DNA from: Polaromonas sp047303325
GTDB lineage: Bacteria > Pseudomonadota > Gammaproteobacteria > Burkholderiales > Burkholderiaceae_C
NCBI RefSeq assembly: GCF_047303325.1
Contig: NZ_JBKBEX010000015.1
Coordinates: 1-64,000, forward strand
Reading direction: 5' to 3'
Length of the DNA: 64,000 bases
Under the pieces are notes generated by a model. It saw nothing but the letters and a program-made list of their open reading frames with translations, did not search any database and was not told where the DNA came from. The translations under genes were made by a program, and so were the position numbers. Positions 7,565 through 16,491 of the stretch are shown piece by piece (the stretch's first letter is position 1; each line of letters opens with the position of its first letter).

Positions 7565-9331
7565 TCAGGAGGAGAGATGGGTGAGCAGATGGGTGAAAGC
7601 CTGGATCGCAAGCTCGATGTCGTCGCTGGTGCTGCTTTCCAGTGGGTTGTGGCTGATGCCGGAGTTCTGGCCGCGCACAAACAGCATGGCCTGCGGCATC
7701 ACCTTGTGCAGCTTCATGGCGTCGTGGCCGGCGCCGCTGGGCATGGCATGCAGCGGCACGCCCAGCGAGTCGACCGCGCGCTCCCAGCGCTGCTGCCACG
7801 CCGGCGCGCTGGGAGCGGCGGCGGCGCGCTCGGTCAGCTCGGTCGTGAAATGCACGCCGCGGCGTTCGCAAATCGCCTTGAGTTCGGCCAGCACGTCGGC
7901 CACCAGCGCGTCGCGCTGCGCATCGACGGGTGCGCGCATGTCCAGCGAGAACAGGCAGCGCCCCGGCACCACGTTGATGGAACCACTGGGCACCTGCAGC
8001 ATGCCCACGGTGCCGACGGAATCGCCGTCCTGCGCCGCGCGGCGCTCCACATACAGCAGCAGTTCGGCAGCGGCGGCGGCCGCGTCGCGGCGGCGGTTCA
8101 TGGGCGTGGTGCCGGCATGGCTGGCCATGCCGGTGATTTCGCAGAGGTAGCGCACATTGCCGTTGATCGAGGTCACGATGCCCAGCGGCAGGTCAAGCTC
8201 GTTAAGCACCGGGCCCTGTTCGATATGGACTTCGACAAAGCCCAGGTAGTTGCCGGCCTCGCGTTTGATGAGACCGATGTCTTCCGGCTTCAGTCCGGCG
8301 CTCAGCATGGCCTCGCGCATGGTGATGCCGTCGGCGTCCTTCTGCTCCAGCCACTCGGGCTTGAAGTCGCCGATCAGCGCGCCCGAACCCAGGAAGGTGG
8401 CCTTGTAGCGCTGGCCTTCTTCTTCGGCAAAGCCCACGACCTCGATGTTGAAGGGCAGGCGCTTGCCCTGGCGGTGCAGCTCGCGCACGCAGGCCATGGG
8501 CGCGAAGATGCCGAGCCGGCCGTCGTACTTGCCGCCGTTGCGCACGGTGTCGTAGTGGCTGCCGGTCAGCAGGGTTTTGGCGCCCGGCGCCGAGGCCTTG
8601 TAAACACCCACCACATTGCCGACGGCATCGATATTTACCTCGTCAAAGCCGCAATCCCGCATGGTGCTGCTGATGTAGGCCGCGCAGGCGCGGTGCGCGT
8701 CGGTCAGGTAAGTTACCGTGAGCTGGCCTTTTTCAAGGTAACCCGGGTCGCTGTACCGCGACAGGGCTTCATGCCAGTCCCAGACGTCGTTGCCCAGCGC
8801 GGGTGTGGCCGCGAACTTGTCGTTGAGCCTCAGTTCCACCACACGGTGGATATTGCGCAGGTTCTCCTGCAGCTCGAAGTCGGGGTGGTTCTGCAGGCGG
8901 CGGGCGAAGGTCTCGATGATCTGCTGCCGGCTCAGGCCGGTGCCGCGCGGCCCGCGCACGGCCAGGATGAAGGGAAAGCCGAACTTCGCGTTGTAGTCGG
9001 CGTTGAGTTTTTGCAGCGTGGCGAATTCTTCCGGCGTGCAGTCGGCGAGGCCCGCCTTGCCCTGCTCGTTTGCGGATTCGGCCGTGAGGGATTTGCTCAC
9101 CATGGCCTTGCCGGCCAGTTCGGGGTGGGCTTGTATCAGCTTGACCTGCGCGTCCTTGCCCGCGCCCCGCAACACCTGGGCCATCGCGTGCTTGAGATGC
9201 GCCAGCGAGCGGAAGGGCCGGGCGTCCAGGGCTTTTTCGGCCACCCAGGGGGAGTGTTCGTAAAGCCCGTCCAGCAGTTGCCGCGCCTGCTCGCGCGGCG
9301 CGGTGTTGACCTGTTCAAGGGTGATGGCCAT
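7565..9331 (-). CDS. UraD (OHCU decarboxylase)-allantoate amidohydrolase fusion
   Basis: A single 588-residue frame joins two enzymes of urate breakdown. Residues 1 to about 170 are 2-oxo-4-hydroxy-4-carboxy-5-ureidoimidazoline decarboxylase, with catalytic His69 in AHPELAGK. Residues from about 180 on are an M20-type allantoate amidohydrolase/carbamoylase: GSHYDTV with His259, GGKYDGRLG with Asp270, FAEEEGQRY around residues 302-309, HIEQGP, and a late SGAGHDA. UraD makes S-allantoin and AllC hydrolyses allantoate, so the fused steps are not consecutive; PuuE (allantoinase), encoded immediately upstream, acts between them. The start at 9331 lies 2 nt from the puuE stop. Confidence 0.92.
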   Translation of the reverse strand: MAITLEQVNTAPREQARQLLDGLYEHSPWVAEKALDARPFRSLAHLKHAMAQVLRGAGKDAQVKLIQAHPELAGKAMVSKSLTAESANEQGKAGLADCTPEEFATLQKLNADYNAKFGFPFILAVRGPRGTGLSRQQIIETFARRLQNHPDFELQENLRNIHRVVELRLNDKFAATPALGNDVWDWHEALSRYSDPGYLEKGQLTVTYLTDAHRACAAYISSTMRDCGFDEVNIDAVGNVVGVYKASAPGAKTLLTGSHYDTVRNGGKYDGRLGIFAPMACVRELHRQGKRLPFNIEVVGFAEEEGQRYKATFLGSGALIGDFKPEWLEQKDADGITMREAMLSAGLKPEDIGLIKREAGNYLGFVEVHIEQGPVLNELDLPLGIVTSINGNVRYLCEITGMASHAGTTPMNRRRDAAAAAAELLLYVERRAAQDGDSVGTVGMLQVPSGSINVVPGRCLFSLDMRAPVDAQRDALVADVLAELKAICERRGVHFTTELTERAAAAPSAPAWQQRWERAVDSLGVPLHAMPSGAGHDAMKLHKVMPQAMLFVRGQNSGISHNPLESSTSDDIELAIQAFTHLLTHLSS

Positions 9332-9333
9332 GT

Positions 9334-10269
9334 TCAGCTTTCCTGCCGGGGCATGTAGGGGTGGGCGGCCTGCCAGTGGCGAGCGATGTCTAGGCGGCGG
9401 CAGACCCAGACGCGGTCGTGCTTTTGCACATGGTCCAGAAAACGCTGCAGCGCCACGATGCGGCCGGGCCGGCCCAGCAGCCGGCAATGCATGCCTATGC
9501 TGAGCATCTTGGGCGACGCGTCGCCTTCGGCGTACAGCGCGTCAAAGCTGTCGCGCAGGTAGATGAAAAAGTCCTCGGCCTGCGCAAAACCCTGGGGCAG
9601 GGCAAAACGCATGTCGTTGCTGTCCAGCGTGTAGGGCACGACCAGGCGGGGCACGACGGTGCCGTCGGTGCGCGTGACCTCGGTCCAGAAGGGCAGGTCG
9701 TCGCCGTAGTAGTCGCTGTCGTATTCGAGCCGGCCGTCGTCGGCCACCAGGCGGCGCGTGTTGGGGCTGTCGCGGCCGGTGTACCAGCCCAGCGGGCGCG
9801 TGCCGGTGAGTTTTTCGATCGCGTCCAGGCCCAGGCGCATGTGCTCGCGCTCGGTGGCTTCGTCGATCTGCTGGTAGTTGATCCAGCGCCAGCCGTGGCA
9901 GGCGATTTCGTGGCCGAGTTCGGTGAAGGCCGCGGCGACCTCGGGGTGGCGCTGCAGCGCCATGCCGACGCCGAAGACGGTCAGCGGCAGCCCACGCTTT
10001 TCAAACTCGCGCAGGATGCGCCACACGCCCACGCGCGAGCCGTATTCATAAATGCCTTCCATGCTCAGGTGGCGGTCGGCGTAGCTGGGCGGGTTGGCCA
10101 TTTCGGACAGAAATTGCTCGGAACCGGCGTCGCCATGCAGCACCGAGTTCTCGCCGCCTTCTTCGTAATTGAGCACGAACTGCACGGCGATACGGGCCTG
10201 GCCGGGCCACTGCGCGTGCGGCGGATTGCGGCCGTAGCCGATCAAATCTCTTGGGTAGTTTGTACTCAT
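9334..10269 (-). CDS. puuE: Allantoinase PuuE (polysaccharide-deacetylase fold)
   Basis: The 311-residue product matches the metal-independent allantoinase PuuE, which opens S-allantoin to allantoate. Recognisable stretches are YPRDLIGYGRNPPHAQWPG at the N-terminus, VQFVLNYEEGGENSVLHGD, the NodB-like HEIACHGWRWI, and GWYTGRDSPNTRRL. Length is usual for the family. Its ATG overlaps the gntR stop by 4 nt and its stop is 2 nt from the UraD-AllC start, so it is translated within one operon. Only the overall fold is shared with chitooligosaccharide deacetylases; the genomic setting and N-terminal motif favour allantoinase strongly. Confidence 0.93.
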   Translation of the reverse strand: MSTNYPRDLIGYGRNPPHAQWPGQARIAVQFVLNYEEGGENSVLHGDAGSEQFLSEMANPPSYADRHLSMEGIYEYGSRVGVWRILREFEKRGLPLTVFGVGMALQRHPEVAAAFTELGHEIACHGWRWINYQQIDEATEREHMRLGLDAIEKLTGTRPLGWYTGRDSPNTRRLVADDGRLEYDSDYYGDDLPFWTEVTRTDGTVVPRLVVPYTLDSNDMRFALPQGFAQAEDFFIYLRDSFDALYAEGDASPKMLSIGMHCRLLGRPGRIVALQRFLDHVQKHDRVWVCRRLDIARHWQAAHPYMPRQES

Positions 10270-10925
10270 GACAGCGCCATGGAGATATCGTTGGTCGGCA
10301 TCTTGCGGTCGAAGGCCAGGTTCTCCTCGACGTGCAGCAGGTGTTCGTTCATGAGGCGCACGGCCAGGGCTTCGTCCCTGGCAGCCAGGGCCTTGACGAT
10401 TTCGGCGTGCTCGTCATTGGAGTGCTCGGCGGCGGTGGCCGTCTGGTACATCAGCGTGATCAGCGCGCAGCGCGAAACCAGCTCCCCCAGCATCTGCGCC
10501 AGTACCTCGTTGCCCATGAGTTCGGCCATGCGCACATGGAAGTCGCCCAGCAGTTCGGTGCGGCCGGGCACGTCGTCAAGCGCGGATTTCTCGCGCGCCA
10601 CATGTTCCTTGAGTGCCCTGATCTTGGCGGGCGTGACCTCGCGCACAAAAGCGCGCGTCATTTCGGCCTCCAGCATGCGGCGCACGGCGAACACCTGGCG
10701 CGCCTCCATCGCCGAGGGCGCGGCCACAAAGGCGCCGCGCGCCGGCTCCAGGCGGATCAGCCGGTTTTTCGACAGCTGGAACAGCGCCTGCCGCACCAGC
10801 GTGCGCGAAACGCCGAAATGGTCGGCGAGTTTTTGTTCCGCCAGCTTGGTGCCCGGGTGCAGTCTGTGCTCCACAATGGCCTTGGTCAGCGCCTCGACGA
10901 TGGCGTGGGTGGTGGATGATTCCAT
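10266..10925 (-). CDS. GntR/FCD family transcriptional regulator of ureide genes
   Basis: The 219-residue protein has an N-terminal winged helix-turn-helix (about residues 10-75, with LAEQKLADHFGVSRTLVRQ) and a helical FCD effector domain. FCD regulators usually bind small organic acids or purine-pathway intermediates. It is the first gene of the minus-strand operon and diverges from uraH at 10996. A TGTATACA palindrome between them is a likely binding site. Repression of the operon and of uraH, relieved by a ureide or urate-derived ligand, is the expected mode, by inference. Confidence 0.9.
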   Translation of the reverse strand: MESSTTHAIVEALTKAIVEHRLHPGTKLAEQKLADHFGVSRTLVRQALFQLSKNRLIRLEPARGAFVAAPSAMEARQVFAVRRMLEAEMTRAFVREVTPAKIRALKEHVAREKSALDDVPGRTELLGDFHVRMAELMGNEVLAQMLGELVSRCALITLMYQTATAAEHSNDEHAEIVKALAARDEALAVRLMNEHLLHVEENLAFDRKMPTNDISMALS

Positions 10926-10954
10926 CGGGCCATGATAGCCGCAAATCCAAAAAC

Positions 10955-10962
10955 TGTATACA
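10955..10962. promoter_or_regulatory. Candidate FCD-GntR operator
   Basis: TGTATACA is a perfect 8-bp palindrome in the 70-bp gap between gntR and uraH. FCD-type GntR proteins commonly bind short dyads centred on GTATAC or similar cores. One site here could control both divergent transcripts. Confidence 0.5.
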
Positions 10963-10995
10963 CTTTTGGTAAACCGAAATCACAAAGGGACTGCC

Positions 10996-11349
10996 ATGGG
11001 CTTGAGCACACATGTACTGGACACCATGCACGGCGTGCCTGCGGGCGGCATGAAGGTGTCGCTGTTCACCACGCAGGGCGGGCAGGCCACATTGGTGAAG
11101 GCTTTCACCCTGAACGCCGATGGCCGCAACCCGGACGGGCCGCTTTACGACAACGCCAACCTGAAAGCGGGCACTTACCGCCTGGTGTTCGAGGTCGCGG
11201 CCTATTTCAAGGCGCGCGGAGTGGTGTTGCCCGAGCCGGCCTTCCTGGACCAGGTCAGCCTGGACTTTGGCGTGGCCGATACCGGCAGCCATTACCACGT
11301 GCCTCTGTTGGTGAGTCCCTGGAGCTACTCGACCTACCGTGGCAGCTAA
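10996..11349 (+). CDS. uraH: 5-hydroxyisourate hydrolase (transthyretin-like)
   Basis: The 117-residue enzyme hydrolyses 5-hydroxyisourate to OHCU, the substrate of UraD. Family marks are STHVLDTMHGVPA at the N-terminus, with catalytic His6, and the C-terminal signature ending YRGS. AAAGGGA at 10984-10990 sits 5 nt before the ATG, which fixes the start. It is divergent from the gntR-puuE-uraD/allC operon, sharing a control region, and is followed 70 bp later by a Bug-type binding protein on the same strand. Confidence 0.97.
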   Translation: MGLSTHVLDTMHGVPAGGMKVSLFTTQGGQATLVKAFTLNADGRNPDGPLYDNANLKAGTYRLVFEVAAYFKARGVVLPEPAFLDQVSLDFGVADTGSHYHVPLLVSPWSYSTYRGS

Positions 11350-11419
11350 GGCCGTGTCATCCCCGCGTCATGGGGCGCGGCGACAATTGACGGTTTTGAT
11401 CACTTCTTCCCTTTCCCGC

Positions 11420-12427
11420 ATGAATGTCAAGCCAATGGGCGCCCTGAGCCGCCGCCAAGCCCTGCTGCTGTCCGCAGGCACCGCCGCCAGCCTGGCGCTT
11501 CCCGCCGCCATGGCGCAAGGCCCTTCCGGCGCTTACCCGGATCGCCCGGTCAAGATCGTGGTGCCCTTCGCGCCCGGTGCCGGCACCGACGCGATGGCGC
11601 GGCTGGTCGCGCAAAAACTCGGTGAAGTTCTGAACGCCAGCTTTGTGGTCGACAACCGCGCCGGTGCCTCGGGCGCGATAGGCACGCAGTTTGTGGCGCA
11701 GTCGCCCGCCGACGGCTATACCCTGCTGCTGGTGGCCTCGCCTTTCACCACGGTGGCGGCCTCGCTGCCCAGCGCCAACTACGACCCGCTGCGCCAGTTC
11801 ACGCCGGTCGGAATGATCGCCAGCGGCCCGCTGGTCTGGGCCGCCAACACCAAGCTGCCGGCCAACAACATGAAAGAACTGGTGAGCCTGGCCAAACAAA
11901 AGCCGGGCGCCCTCAACTATGGCTCGGCCGGCGCGGGCGGCGTCAACCACCTGGTGCTGGAGCTGCTCAAAGCCCGCACCGGCACCTTCATCACCCACAT
12001 TCCTTACCGCGGCGTGGCGCCCGCCACCATGGACATGATTGGCGGGCAGATCCACCTCGTCACCGGCACCATCCCGGCGCTGCTGCCCTTCATCAAGAAC
12101 GGCAGCGTCAAGCCGCTGGCCGTGACCAGCGCCAAGCGCTCCAGTGCCCTGCCCGACGTACCCAGCATGGCCGAAGCCGGCCTGCCCGGCATCGACGTGG
12201 TCAACTACTTTGCGCTCATGGCCCCCGCCGGCACCCCGCCGGCCATCGTCAACACCTTGAACGCCGCCATCAACAAGGTGGTGGCCATGCCCGAGGTGAT
12301 CACCCGCTTCAAGGCTGACGCCGTCGAAGCCGCACCCGGCTCCCCCGCGCTGCTGGGCCACTTCATCGAAGCCGACTACCGCGCCTGGCGCAATGTCGTC
12401 AAAACCCAGAACTTGCAAATCGAGTAA
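11420..12427 (+). CDS. Bug/TctC family periplasmic binding protein, Tat-type signal
   Basis: The 335-residue product is a tripartite-tricarboxylate-type binding protein. The N-terminus carries LSRRQALLLSAGTAASLAL, a Tat-like signal, and the mature protein opens with YPDRPVKIVVPFAPGAGTD, then ADGYTLLLVASPF, the ligand-pocket segments of Bug proteins. I chose ATG 11420 because it sits directly before that signal. No TctA/TctB membrane genes are nearby, so it is an orphan Bug. Position after uraH suggests a ureide or related carboxylate as ligand, which is inference. Confidence 0.88.
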   Translation: MNVKPMGALSRRQALLLSAGTAASLALPAAMAQGPSGAYPDRPVKIVVPFAPGAGTDAMARLVAQKLGEVLNASFVVDNRAGASGAIGTQFVAQSPADGYTLLLVASPFTTVAASLPSANYDPLRQFTPVGMIASGPLVWAANTKLPANNMKELVSLAKQKPGALNYGSAGAGGVNHLVLELLKARTGTFITHIPYRGVAPATMDMIGGQIHLVTGTIPALLPFIKNGSVKPLAVTSAKRSSALPDVPSMAEAGLPGIDVVNYFALMAPAGTPPAIVNTLNAAINKVVAMPEVITRFKADAVEAAPGSPALLGHFIEADYRAWRNVVKTQNLQIE

Positions 12428-12518
12428 GCAGCAATCGCGGCTACGCCAGGCGATGCGAAGCGAGCCACCCAAGGCCAGCATGAGCCGCGGAACCGGCTTT
12501 GCCGGGCCGCAGGCGGGC

Positions 12519-12567
12519 GGCCCCCTCGGGGGCAGGGAGCTACACGCAGTGAGCGACCGTGGGGGCT
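12519..12567. repeat. Intergenic hairpin repeat
   Basis: GGCCCCC near 12519-12525 pairs with GGGGGC near 12561-12566, and CCCCCTCGGGGG is itself a smaller hairpin. This C/G-block element lies between two convergent genes, the Bug gene and the lipoprotein gene. Elements of this look are frequent between Comamonadaceae genes as far as I recall. It may act as a bidirectional terminator. The rest of 12428-12567 shows nothing else. Confidence 0.45.
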
Positions 12568-13113
12568 CTAGTTCTGTCCTTCAGTTAGCGTGTCGAGCTG
12601 GAACTTCCCGCTCTGGTGCCACAGCCAGGTGTCGGTATAGACCACCTTGCCCATGCGTGTGGGTGCCGGGAAGGGCGAAGCTTCCTGGATCATTTTGGTG
12701 ATTTCCGCCATCACTTCAGGCGCATGTTTGGGCGCGCGCATCCAGTCCAGGCGGGTTACGCGGCCGGTGCGGTCGATTTCCACATTCAACACGCCGACGG
12801 CGTACAGCAGCGGCGGCATTTTCCCTTTGTAGATGCGGTCTGAATTGAGGCCGTAAATGTGCGTGGCGCCGTCCTCCCGGTAAGCCCGCGGCGTGGTCGC
12901 CCCTGAGCTTCTGGCTGAGCCCTTGGGGCCCGCGATAGGCCCGATGACCGGTGAGTCGGGTGCGGTGGCAGGGCCGGCGGGCGCGGGCGTGGCCTCGGGA
13001 GCGGTCTTGCAGGCGCTCACCACGGCAGCCGCCGCGGCGGATAGCAGGGCCACCAGCCAGAAGCGGCGCGGAGTGGTGGAGGAAGGAGAAGAAGGCATCT
13101 CGGGTTTTGTCAT
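12568..13113 (-). CDS. Putative lipoprotein with TonB-C-like domain
   Basis: The 181-residue protein has an N-terminal hydrophobic run followed by a lipobox, VVSAC, with Cys35 as the likely lipidated residue. A Pro/Ala-rich linker follows. Residues from about 105 to 175 (VGVLNVEIDRTGRVTRLDW, then ITKMIQEASPFPAP) resemble the TonB C-terminal or energy-transducer fold. GAGAGG lies 6 nt before the ATG. It is convergent with the Bug gene and divergent from xdhC. Function is unknown; the resemblance to TonB-C is moderate. Confidence 0.7.
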   Translation of the reverse strand: MTKPEMPSSPSSTTPRRFWLVALLSAAAAAVVSACKTAPEATPAPAGPATAPDSPVIGPIAGPKGSARSSGATTPRAYREDGATHIYGLNSDRIYKGKMPPLLYAVGVLNVEIDRTGRVTRLDWMRAPKHAPEVMAEITKMIQEASPFPAPTRMGKVVYTDTWLWHQSGKFQLDTLTEGQN

Positions 13114-13246
13114 GGTTTGCCTCTCGGCGGTTCATGGGATTTTGCGTATACCCGTCATCATGCGCGGAAACTGCGCGCTGCCCGGGTGGTGCTATGGTCT
13201 GATTTTGCCGACTATTCCATTTACATACGCGTTCAACACGTCACCA

Positions 13247-14110
13247 ATGGTTTCCTGCAACACCGGTTTGTTACTGGAGTCCCTGCTCGCCCGCCTGGCT
13301 TTGTCGCCGGCGGTGCTGGTGCAGGTGGCCCAAACCCAGGGCTCGGTTCCGCGCGAGGCGGGCACCTGGATGGCGGTGTTCGCCGACGCCATCGTGGGCA
13401 CCATAGGCGGCGGCCACCTGGAATACGACGCCATCGCGCGGGCCCGCGCGCTGCTTGGCGGCGCTGATCCAGTCGGCGCCCACGCTTCTCTGCGCGTGGC
13501 GCTGGGCCCTTCGCTGGGCCAGTGCTGTGGCGGCGTAGTGCAGCTGCACTTTGAGCGGGTGCAGGCCGGCGATGCGGCGGCGCTGGCGTTACGGCTGGGT
13601 TCGCCGCGGCTCACGCCGGTGGCGCTGTTCGGCGGCGGCCATGTGGGGCACGCGCTGGCGCGGGTGCTCGCACCTTTGCCGTTTGAATTGAGCTGGATAG
13701 ACAGCCGCGACGGCATATTTCCGGACAGCGTGCCGCCGCGCGTGAGCTGCGAACACTCCGATCCGGTGCAGGCCGCCGTGCCCGGCCTGGCGCCGCAATC
13801 GCGTGTGCTGATCATGAGCTTCAGCCATGCCGAAGACCTGGATGTGCTGGCCGCCTGCCTCAAACGCCAGCGCGAGCAGGGCGACCTGCCCTACATAGGC
13901 CTGATAGGCAGCAAGAGCAAATGGGCGGCCTTTCGCCACCGGCTGGAGGCCAGGAGCTTCACGGCAGCGGAGCTCGCGCACGTCACTTGTCCTATAGGCG
14001 TGCCGGGCATCACCGGCAAGGAGCCCGAAGTGATCGCCGTTGCCGTCGCTGCCCAGTTGCTGCAGACAGTCGATGCAGACCGGGAGGAGGCCGCGAAGGC
14101 TTTGCGCTGA
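13247..14110 (+). CDS. xdhC: Xanthine dehydrogenase accessory protein XdhC
   Basis: The 287-residue product binds molybdenum cofactor and helps its sulfuration and insertion into xanthine dehydrogenase. Typical segments are QTQGSVPREAGTWMAV, GTIGGGHLEYDAIARAR, a Rossmann-type ALFGGGHVGHALARVL, IGLIGSKSKWAAF, and CPIGVPGITGKEPEVIAVA near the C-terminus. The same frame is open upstream to 12893 but overlaps the lipoprotein gene, so ATG 13247 is preferred, although no strong Shine-Dalgarno is visible. Its partner genes xdhAB are about 19 kb away, while puuD follows directly. Confidence 0.93.
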   Translation: MVSCNTGLLLESLLARLALSPAVLVQVAQTQGSVPREAGTWMAVFADAIVGTIGGGHLEYDAIARARALLGGADPVGAHASLRVALGPSLGQCCGGVVQLHFERVQAGDAAALALRLGSPRLTPVALFGGGHVGHALARVLAPLPFELSWIDSRDGIFPDSVPPRVSCEHSDPVQAAVPGLAPQSRVLIMSFSHAEDLDVLAACLKRQREQGDLPYIGLIGSKSKWAAFRHRLEARSFTAAELAHVTCPIGVPGITGKEPEVIAVAVAAQLLQTVDADREEAAKALR

Positions 14111-14254
14111 GCGTCAAAGCCGATAAACTTGCACCACCAGGTCGCAGCGGAGCCGGGAAAGCAGGTGGCCGAACCACAAGCTTTCTCTTGTTCGTGACCC
14201 GTTTTCTGCTTACAGCGCCCGCAGTGGTGAGCAGCCTTGCACAAGTTGAGCGCT

Positions 14255-15460
14255 ATGGAAAACTATCTACTCGACTGGGCCAACCTGCTGCTGCGTTGGG
14301 TCCACGTCATCACCGCCATCGCCTGGGTCGGCTCCTCGTTTTATTTTGTCTTCCTCGACAGCAGCCTCACGCCGCCCGTGGATGAGGACTTGAAGAAGCA
14401 AGGCGTCAGCGGCGAGCTCTGGGCCGTGCACGGCGGCGGTTTTTACCACCCCGTCAAATACGCGGTCAAGCCGCCGCAGCTGCCGGCCCACCTGCACTGG
14501 TTTTACTGGGAAAGCTACAGCACCTGGCTGTCGGGCTTCGCGCTGTTCACGGTGTCCTACCTCTGGCACGCCGGCACCTACTTGGTCGACAAGTCGCTGA
14601 TGAACTGGTCGCCTGGCGCGGCCGCCGCCGTGGCGCTGTCTTTCTTTGTCGTGTTCTGGATGCTTTACGACGGCATCTGCCAGCTGTTTGGCAGAGGCAA
14701 GAACGGCGACGCCATCGTGGGCGCCCTGGTCGCGGTGCTGGTCTGCATCGCGTCCTGGCTGGCCTGCCACTGGTTTGCCGGGCGCGCGGCCTTTTTGCTG
14801 GTGGGCGCCATGATGGCGACGGCCATGAGCGCCAATGTGTTTTTCTGGATCATCCCCGGCCAGCGCAAAGTGGTGGCCGCCATCAAGGCCGGCGAGCCCG
14901 TGGACCCGGTGCACGGCCAGCGCGGCAAGCAGCGCAGCGTGCACAACACTTACTTCACGCTGCCGGTGCTGTTCGCCATGCTGAGCAACCACTACAGCTT
15001 CACCTGGAGCCATCCGCAGAACTGGCTGGTGCTGATTTTGATGATGCTGGCCGGCGCGGCGATACGCCAGTTTTTTGTGCTGCGCCACGGCTACAAGCTG
15101 GGCCGCAACCGGCACCCGCTGGCCTATGCGCTGGCGGGCGTGGCGGTCATCATCGGTGTGGTCGTCTGGATGAAGCCGGCGCCTACCGCAGTGGCTGCGG
15201 CGTCCGCCACCCCGTCGGCAACAGGCTACGGCCAGGTGCAAACCGTACTAGCCCAGCGCTGCTACCAGTGCCATGGCGAGCAGGTGCAGATGAAGAATGT
15301 GCGCCTCGATTCGCCTGCGGCGCTCAAGCTGCACGCCACGCAGGTCTACCAGCAGGCCGTGGTCACGCGGCTCATGCCCATGAACAATGCGACCGGCATC
15401 ACCGAGGCGGAGCGGCAGGTGATCAAACAGTGGTTCGACGCGGGCGCGAAGACTGAGTAG
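14255..15460 (+). CDS. puuD: Membrane-bound urate oxidase PuuD with cytochrome c domain
   Basis: The 401-residue protein is the PuuD-type urate hydroxylase, replacing soluble uricase. Residues 1 to about 310 form an eight-helix membrane domain with characteristic GGGFYHPVKYAVKPPQLP and HWFYWESYSTW segments. The C-terminal periplasmic domain is a cytochrome c with CYQCH at residues 336-340, so electrons from urate can enter the respiratory chain. A start at 14237 is possible, but ATG 14255 gives the normal N-terminus MENYLLDWANLLLRW. It follows xdhC by about 145 bp and hands 5-hydroxyisourate to UraH. Confidence 0.94.
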   Translation: MENYLLDWANLLLRWVHVITAIAWVGSSFYFVFLDSSLTPPVDEDLKKQGVSGELWAVHGGGFYHPVKYAVKPPQLPAHLHWFYWESYSTWLSGFALFTVSYLWHAGTYLVDKSLMNWSPGAAAAVALSFFVVFWMLYDGICQLFGRGKNGDAIVGALVAVLVCIASWLACHWFAGRAAFLLVGAMMATAMSANVFFWIIPGQRKVVAAIKAGEPVDPVHGQRGKQRSVHNTYFTLPVLFAMLSNHYSFTWSHPQNWLVLILMMLAGAAIRQFFVLRHGYKLGRNRHPLAYALAGVAVIIGVVVWMKPAPTAVAAASATPSATGYGQVQTVLAQRCYQCHGEQVQMKNVRLDSPAALKLHATQVYQQAVVTRLMPMNNATGITEAERQVIKQWFDAGAKTE

Positions 15461-15463
15461 CGA

Positions 15464-16399
15464 CTACCAGTCAGTCGCCAGCCCGGCGGCCCGCGTCGAC
15501 GGCTTCTCGAAATGCCGCGCCAGGAAATCCACAAAAGCCTTGACTCGGGCCGAATGCTGGTGGCGCGCCGGGTAGACCGCATGGATGTCGGCCGCCGGCG
15601 TGCGGTAGTTCTCCAGCACCTGCACCAGCCTGCCGCTGCGCAGGTATTTGGCGATGTCCCACTCGGCGCGCATCAGGATGCCGTGGCCATCCAGCGCCCA
15701 GTTCACCGCGATCTCGCCGTCGCTGGTGCTCAGGTTTCCATGCACCTTGACGGCCTGCGTGTGCTTGCCCGACGCCAGGCGCCAGATGCCGTAGGCCTCG
15801 TCGCCCTGGCGTATGCCGATGCAGTTGTGCCGTGCGAGGTCGTGCGGCACCCTGGGTGTGCCATGGCGTGCCAGGTAAGCCGGTGAGGCGCAGAGCAGGC
15901 GGCGGTTCGGCGCGATCATGCGCGCCACCACGCGCGCGTCGGGCGGCTCGCCAAAACGTATGCAGACGTCAAAGGCGTCCTCGGTCAGCGGCGGCGGGTT
16001 GACGGTGAGCTGCAGTTGCACCTCGACTTCGGGGTGGGCTTTGACAAAACGCGAGATCAGCGGCGCCACATGGCTGCGGCCGAAGCCCAGGGTGGCGTTC
16101 ACGCGCAGCAGGCCCTTGGGCGCCGCTACGGCGCTGGAGACCTGCTGCTCCATGTCGTCAATGTCGGCCAGGATGCGGCGCGCGTGCGCGAGGTAAATCT
16201 CGCCTTCCTGCGTGAGGCTGGCGCGCCGCGTTGTGCGATTGAGCAATTGCACGCCCAGCCTGGCCTCCATCTGCGCCAGCCGCTTGCTGACGGCCGCCGT
16301 GCTGACGCCCAACTCGCGCGCGGTGGCCGACAGGCTGCCGTAGCGCGCCAGCAGGCTGAAAAAAGCCATCTCGGAAGGGGCGGGGTTGGATGGGGTCAT
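15464..16399 (-). CDS. LysR family regulator, divergent from tartrate dehydrogenase
   Basis: The 311-residue protein has a LysR winged helix-turn-helix at about residues 10-70 (SLSATARELGVSTAAVSKRLAQ) and an effector domain of the periplasmic-binding fold. It ends 3 nt from the puuD stop in convergent orientation and starts 92 bp from the ttuC-like gene on the other strand. The shared gap contains a GTTAAC core and probably the binding site. The layout suggests that it controls the tartrate dehydrogenase-Bug pair. Confidence 0.9.
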   Translation of the reverse strand: MTPSNPAPSEMAFFSLLARYGSLSATARELGVSTAAVSKRLAQMEARLGVQLLNRTTRRASLTQEGEIYLAHARRILADIDDMEQQVSSAVAAPKGLLRVNATLGFGRSHVAPLISRFVKAHPEVEVQLQLTVNPPPLTEDAFDVCIRFGEPPDARVVARMIAPNRRLLCASPAYLARHGTPRVPHDLARHNCIGIRQGDEAYGIWRLASGKHTQAVKVHGNLSTSDGEIAVNWALDGHGILMRAEWDIAKYLRSGRLVQVLENYRTPAADIHAVYPARHQHSARVKAFVDFLARHFEKPSTRAAGLATDW

Positions 16400-16491
16400 T
16401 CGTAACCTGAAGTTAACAATGGCCTCACTTTACGAGCTTTTGTTGTTCCCGCCAATCGCTACATTGGACGCCTCACAACCCGAGGAAACCC

